DNA from: Pomphorhynchus laevis
Lineage: Eukaryota > Acanthocephala > Palaeacanthocephala > Echinorhynchida > Pomphorhynchidae
Direction of reading: 5' to 3'
NCBI GenBank assembly: GCA_012934845.2
Contig: WNNJ02002437.1
Span: forward strand, 58,801 to 122,800
DNA: 64,000 nucleotides
In this document: positions 58,800 through 64,000 of the stretch, piece by piece
How positions within the stretch are numbered: the stretch's first letter is position 1
Layout of the letters: the number at the start of each line of letters is the position of its first letter
Translations under genes and position numbers: made by a program
The notes under the pieces: model-generated
What the model was told of the DNA's origin: nothing
Database searches by the model: none
The model's input: the letters and a program-made list of their open reading frames with translations, nothing else

Positions 58800-59225
58800 T
58801 TATTTATTCATATCTATAAGAATATATTGTATATATTGTATATATACAATATAAGTACAGTTTTTTAATAATAATTTTTTATTATCAGAACAGAATAGAA
58901 AAATTAAATGTTTATACAACTTTTCGTAACATTGGACGATTTTTGTCTGAGCAAGCATCCGAGCCATTATCCTCAGTAGAATAGAGGCTTCCTGGCCAGT
59001 ACCAACCATGCTTGAGAATATTACGGGTATTAATGATGCGTGCTCAATGAGAGTAATTCGCTCAAGGTATTTGCTCCTTTTTCTATTGCTGTGGAACTCA
59101 AAGCATGCGTCAGTAGATTTGACCATGTTTGATGGTGCGAACGCGTTGAAAACGCATACATCTAGGAAAGTACGCACCGATCTGTCACCATACTACCATG
59201 AACATGATATATCAAGCCTAGCATC
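58800..59225 (-). mobile_element. RT/RLE retroelement, nuclease end
   Basis: The frame 59177-58800 starts MRTFLDVCVFNAFAPSN and continues FHSNRKRSKYLERITLIEHA, SLIPVIFSSMVGTGQEASIL. It matches the FxDVRVFNP, KKRxYNER, EHGSFTPLVFS, GGMGxEA blocks of the same family as 25.6 and 34.3 kb, and includes the part after these that those copies have lost. Only the end of the protein is present. Confidence 0.8.
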
Positions 59226-59405
59226 GTCATCATGAGTTGTCGTAACATTCCGAAGCTTCGTTCGAAGCTGAGTATCGGCCTTTGCAGAATAACTTCACGG
59301 TGCAAGATCTGCAATCAATCGTCCAATGTGACGAAAACTTGTATGAACATTTAATTTTTTTATTCTGTTCTAATGAAAATTATTATTCAAAAAATATAAG
59401 TACAG
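58852..59405. repeat. 95-bp inverted repeat around the RT/RLE scrap
   Basis: 58852-58946 is complementary to 59311-59405 at about 85% (ATCGTCCAATGTNACGAAAA, CATTTAATTTTT, TATTCTGTTCT, ATAAGTACAG). In both arms one frame can be read as YEHLIFLFCS or YKHLIFLFCS, at the edge of LINE F sequence. Confidence 0.8.
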
Positions 59406-60177
59406 TTGGAAGGAATTATTCGTCATTAGCCATTTGGGAAGATAAAATCTTCTTACCAGCTGGAGGAAAATTTAAAAAATATAGAAGAATATTCAGTACA
59501 AGAAACTCTTGCCTATAAAGCAAGACTTTTTCGAACTTAAAATAACATGCAAAGAGAACAATAATCTCAAAAGAATAAGAGAGATAGACAGGGAAATAAT
59601 AAAAACTGTTCGAGGAGAAATCATCGAACGGTTTTTCAAAAGAGATAATTTTTACCGAATCTCTTTCAAAAGCTTAGCTTTGAAGGATAAATTCAAAGCG
59701 GCTTTAGTTCGAGAATAGGGTACACAAATTATCGACATTTCTCCACAAGTGACGACCATCCTTAGGAATGTGCCGTCATTTGCGGGGAAAGAAGATGTGG
59801 AAGAATTCTTACGTCAATATGATGTAGGAATTCTAAAAGCATGCAAATCTTTTTATCAATCATATAGTACCTTTCTATTAAAAGGAACTGTATGTAGTTT
59901 AAAAAATAAAAGAAAGTGATGGCAGTATCTGCGGACATCGAATATCTGTTAAGATATTCAACGAAGACGATGCTCCTTTTCGGTATCCGCAGTTTTACAG
60001 ATGTCAACGCTGGGGACATTTTTCGAATATGTGTAGAGAGGTGTCACCGCGTTGCGTCCACTGCGGAGAAGAACATAAATCACAATCATGCCTAAACAAA
60101 AACAAAAGACCATGTGCAAACTGTAAGCAACCTCATAAGGCGTACTCACACGGTTGTCCAGAGTTCAAGGTGTATAT

Positions 60178-60893
60178 CTAGATATGCACTAGGTGTATAT
60201 CTTAGATATGTGTATATCTAGATATGAACATTAAATTAACATTAACTAAAACTACTATTAATTTATATCGTAAAGATGACATGCATACCATATAATATAA
60301 AATATAATACATTAAATAATGAAATTTTAAGAATTGCAACAATATGTAATGATATTGGATTTCTTCAAAATCATTTAAATAATTTAATAAATACATATTT
60401 TAAACTAGGTTACAATAAAAATAACATCAAGTAGAAAATAGTAAAATATATAAATCAAAACAATAATATAAAGAATAAATTTAAACTCTTAAGTGCCAAA
60501 TTTTTATGGATGGATAATAAATAATATACTTTGTATTATAATAAGATACTAGATAGTTATTTCAGAGGAAATACATCATTAGCATGTATTTGGCCCCGCT
60601 GCTATGTTGGGTAGAGGAGTTAGGGGCCGAAACCTGATAGTATAGCAGTTCCTCCTGATGATATCTAATTCTTATTCTGATACGACGTATGTTATTTGTT
60701 AGTCAACTCATAAAAATGACGTTTATTTTAAATTTCAATTTTTTATTTAAACTTGATTTAAATTATAGAAAATCTAAAAACAATTATTAATTATATTATT
60801 AAATTATTAAAATTTGATTTAGCATTATTATGTTTTGTTTAGTTTGTAATTATATTAAATACGTAGACTCAGTTAGCTGATTTGACTTACTTA
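60178..60893 (+). mobile_element. PLE 3' fragment with terminal fold, inserted in LINE F ORF1
   Basis: 60220-60520 repeats 63660-64000 almost exactly (GAACATTAAATTAACATTAA), with a small deletion near 60290. It continues past the window's own last base equivalent into the terminal segment (60530-60890) ending AAATACGTAGACTCAGTTAG. At the left junction GTGTATATCTAGATATG occurs two to three times. It is broken and 5'-truncated. Confidence 0.88.
60569..60660 (+). other. PLE terminal fold, copy E (best paired candidate structured RNA)
   Basis: In order: AAATACAT (60569) and ATGTATTT hairpin; GGCCCC pairing with GGGGCC; CTGCTAT with ATAGCAG; GAGGA with TCCTC; GAAAC after GGGGCC; CCTGATGA at the 3' side. 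Helices two to four interleave (a b c a' b' c'), which would make pseudoknots, so not all need form together. Confidence 0.55.
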
Positions 60894-61683
60894 GCCTGGA
60901 TAAACGGTGAGAACAAAAAGGCTTGTGAGGAGGCTCAATCATATCTTAAAGCAGCCAAAAGTCACTCTCTGGTTTTACATGCTCAACAAGCAGCAATGTT
61001 GATCAAGAGAAAGTTCTTGCTCTTGAAAAAGAAATGGCTGCCTTAAGGCATGAAAATGCTAAACTAATAAAGGGTGCTGTAGTTCATGACTCTGATTTGA
61101 AGAAATTCAAATCGGAGTTGAACGCAGCAACATTACACAAGAACAAATCGTTGAAACAGTAGAAAGAGAAGTCATCGATTTCGGTGACTACTTTCAATCG
61201 TTTTAACGATTTGTCACAAACGAAAATAGAAGGCTCTCAGAATGAGGGTAATACTATGGAATATTGTTCCGTAGTATCGGCTGATTCTGAGGGTCCTTCG
61301 ATCAAGGTAACAAGGACTGCTCTTAAGGGGATGACATTACCTGAATCACTTCAGGTGGCGTCGCGTAGGAGAGGCAGTTCCTGGCAAAAAGCTTCTAATG
61401 TAAGAAAAAACGAAAAATTGAATTTTCTTCACTTTAAGACATCTGCCTGATGAGTTGGAATATAGGTTATGTTAAGAACCTGACATAGTATGTCAGTCTC
61501 ATTCAGGCGGATGTGCTTCTCTTGCAAGAATTCAGATCACCCGATAAATTGACGATATTTGGCAGAGAGATCGACGATTACGACACATTTGTGACTGCGG
61601 AGGCTCTCAGAATAGAACTATTTCTAGTGTCGTTGGTAAAGAAGCGTTTATGCGCGTTTTTACTTTCGCATGGCAAAGAGAAA

Positions 61684-61763
61684 ATTTTTGGATTAAAACG
61701 CTTAATTCCATGTACCCATTAGGATTGAATGACGTGGTACAAGGAATTGGCAGAAGTAATATG
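61684..61763 (+). mobile_element. PLE C-terminal scrap inside LINE F endonuclease
   Basis: About 80 bp from TTTTTGGATTAAAACGCTTA to GGAATTGGCAGAAGTA are nearly identical to 12316-12393, where they follow the GIY-YIG remnant and read FWIKTLNSM.PLGLNDVVQG. Both sides at 61.5-62 kb are LINE endonuclease sequence. Either a PLE tail was inserted here or the two elements share this piece through template switching. Confidence 0.65.
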
Positions 61764-61983
61764 CTCCAGCAAATATCTAATGGTATCAGGCGATTTTAAT
61801 AGGATTCCACTAGATTCATATGCTTGTCATCACGGATTATTACAGTTAGTTAAATTTAACACCCGAAACAACGCCATCTTGGATAAAATCTTCACAAATA
61901 TAGAACATTACTACAACCATCTTAAAAAATGTTCACCGTTAGGAAATTCAGACAATTGTGCGATACGTATTGGAAATAATCAC

Positions 61984-64000
61984 AAGTTTTTCTAAAGATA
62001 TCATATGTTCAATGAATCAAAAAATAATTAACGACTATGATAGGCTAAGTTGTATAATAGACAGCTATTGTAATACTATAATCGTACAATAAATGTTAAT
62101 AATAACAATAGAAAATATACATTAACCATAAACTTCATTAATAAATGTATAGATAACATAAATATAGCTGGACTTTTAAATAATTCTAAAAGTAAAGAAA
62201 TAATAGGGTCAGATTTAAGTAAATATATTCCTAAAATAAGGTATAAACTCCTACCACCATTAGGACGAAAAATTTGTAATTATAATAAAGAATTAAAATC
62301 AATATGTAACGATAATATTAGAAACATAATGGAAACAGAATGCAATTGTAAAAGTCTTAGTTTTGATAAAATAAATGAACATATATGTACCCATAATCTA
62401 GAATTAATTGAAAATTGTGAATTAAGAAAGCTGCTATCAAAAGGGTATAAATATAGATTAAATAATAACAACGACAAAAATAAAATTTACAATTCGTTAT
62501 ATAATAACTTAAATGATTACTTTAGTAAGCTGATTAATAGTGAAAGCTCGAAGATATCAAAGATACACATTTGGAAAGATTATATATTTAATAAAATTAA
62601 AAATAAAATGAAAATAACAAACAATTATAAAAGGAAAGATAAAATTAATAAAGATATGTATAAAGAACTTACTAAATTAAAGGATAACTATATAATAACA
62701 ACTATTGATAAAGCTAGTAATAACTTTGTCTTCATATGCAAAAAGCTTTATTATGATATACTAATGAAAGAGGTTAATTCTAATGATTTAAATGTAAATC
62801 CAACATATGAACGTAGTGAGTTGAGTTTTGAAACAATTATTACAAGTCACTGTTCTATATTCGATAAAAAGGGTATAAAGGTTTAATTAGATAATAAAAC
62901 TATACCTATAATATATTGGAATCCAAAATTACATAAAAATCCAATAAAACCTAGATTAATATGTAGTTCGTTTAAATGTACATTAAAAACACTTTCGGTC
63001 TATATGAATAAAATACTAAAAGTAATTAAAGCACACTTTAAAAAATATTGCAAGGTAATCGAAATTAATACTGGTATAAAACACTATTTCAGCATTAATT
63101 CTACAAAAGAATTTTTAGAACAGACAAAAGGAATAATTTTCAAAATATAAATACATACGATTTTAGTACGCTTTATACAAATCTAGATTTAGTAGATATT
63201 AAAGAAGCGTTAGTAAAATTAATTAATCTTATATTCGGAAAAAGATATACATATATATGTTATAATAATTATAACGCCTATCTAACAAAAATTAAACCAT
63301 CAAATAAATATAAATATATGGATAAAATTGAATTAATAGAATCCTTAAATATTTTGATAAATCGGAATTATTTAAAGGTAGGGACATCTATATTTAGACA
63401 AGTAAAAGGTGTTCCAATGGGTGGTAATAGTAGCCCAATTATAGCTGATTTGTTTTTAAGCTTTATAGAATATGAATTTGTTCATAACTGTGTAAAAACT
63501 AAATCTAAACAATATAAATATATGAAATATATGTTTCGATACATTGATGATATATGTGTATTTAATTCTAATAATTTTTATTCAATTAGTGAGCACATTT
63601 ATCCAGAAAGCCTTATTCTTAACAAAACCAATATTAATGATAAAGAAGGTGTATATCTAGATATGAACATTAAATTAACATTAACTAAAACTACTATTAA
63701 TTTATATCGTAAAGATGACATATTTAAATTTACAAGAAACATATTTTTGCATGAGCATTCATGCATACCATATAATATAAAATATAATACATTAAATAAT
63801 GAAATTTTAAGAATTGCAACAATATGTAATGATATTGGCTTTCTTCAAAATCATTTAAATAATTTAATAGATACATATTTTAAACTAGGTTACTATAAAA
63901 ATAACATCAAACAGAAAATAGTAAAATATATAAATCAACACAATAATATAAAGAATAAATTTAAACTCTTAAGTGGCAAATTTTTATGGATGGATAATAA
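61984..64000 (+). mobile_element. Penelope-like element, best preserved copy (runs off the window)
   Basis: From about 62130 the coding region shows PLE blocks: LPPLGRKI, CNCKSLSFDKINEHICTH, LRKLLSKGYKYR (to 62455), IITTIDKASNNFVFICKK (62690-62745), the palm with YDFSTLYTNLDL (63150-63190), VPMGGNSSPIIADLFLSF (63410-63465) and YMFRYIDDICVF (63525-63560), and the thumb to 64000 (LHEHSCIPYNIKYNTLNNEI, GFLQNHLNNLIDTYFKLGYY). PLEs are retroelements with a telomerase-like RT and often a GIY-YIG endonuclease; the latter would lie beyond 64000. The region has few breaks compared with the 12-15 kb array, so it is younger. Confidence 0.88.

Larger units (their letters stand above)
59280..61983 (+). 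mobile_element. Jockey/I-like LINE F, ORF1 and endonuclease, cut by PLE pieces
   Basis: ORF1: N-part 59282-59760 in several frames, then three zinc knuckles at 59985-60170 (CQRWGHFSNMC, CVHCGEEHKSQSC, CANCKQPHKAYSHGC), typical of Jockey/I-clade gag-like ORF1. After the PLE insert it resumes at about 60893 (WINGENKKACEEAQSYLKAA) with a coiled-coil-like EKEMAALRHENAKLIKG part and a Ser-rich end at 61450. ORF2: DVLLLQEFRSPDKLTIFG (61510) and YLMVSGDFNRIPLDS with NAILDKIFTNIEHYY and PLGNSDNCAI (61775-61965) form the APE endonuclease. No RT follows, since a PLE takes over at 61984. Broken. Confidence 0.75.

Overview
The window is a nuclear segment of an AT-rich invertebrate metazoan genome. The evidence is spliced genes with GT-AG introns, several only 43-48 bp long, eukaryotic tRNA-Pro genes, and dense non-LTR retrotransposons of CR1, L2 and Jockey/I type plus Penelope-like elements (PLEs). 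I cannot fix the phylum from sequence alone; the LINE ORF1 types and short introns would suit a flatworm-like or other small spiralian genome, but that is inference.

Three host protein genes can be supported. (1) A TTLL10-like tubulin ligase on the + strand, 1714-9449; its last seven exons are here and give 400 residues in one continuous frame. (2) An intronless 235-residue protein with two thioredoxin folds at 27834-28541 (+). (3) The small subunit of replication protein A (RPA3) in four exons on the - strand, 36450-35327. Two identical tRNA-Pro(AGG) genes lie in the 4.4-kb intron of the TTLL gene. Between them, within about 120 bp on either side, is a - strand reading frame with a restriction-like endonuclease (RLE) domain and a long disordered tail.

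Region by region: 1-1450 LINE scrap and a duplicated repeat; 1.7-9.5 kb TTLL10-like gene with nested tRNAs, RLE frame and a palindromic MITE; 10 kb pseudo-fragment of the TTLL gene; 12.1-15.4 kb head-to-tail array of broken PLE copies including a 4 x 128-bp tandem repeat; 15.9-19.5 kb LINE (-); 19.5-20.35 kb PLE terminal sequence split by a 416-bp inverted-repeat element; 22.6 kb RLE remnant; 25.0-35.3 kb a 2-kb inverted duplication around a 6.3-kb spacer that holds the thioredoxin gene, with one outer breakpoint in the last exon of RPA3; 36.9-49.4 kb a three-level LINE nest (L2-like - strand copy inside an L2-like + strand copy inside a CR1-like - strand copy); 50.4-58.7 kb further LINE pieces and one LTR-element fossil; 58.8-64 kb RT/RLE scrap, a Jockey/I-like LINE cut several times by PLE sequence, and the best preserved PLE copy running off the window end.

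The most unusual signals are: a multi-helix RNA-like fold, with a covarying base pair, shared by the terminal segments of all PLE copies and amplified in tandem; the RLE frame sandwiched between identical tRNA genes inside a host intron; the inverted duplication that ends inside RPA3; and a 3'-terminal hairpin with a compensatory change in two copies of the L2-like LINE, whose 5' ends each carry a different short tandem repeat.
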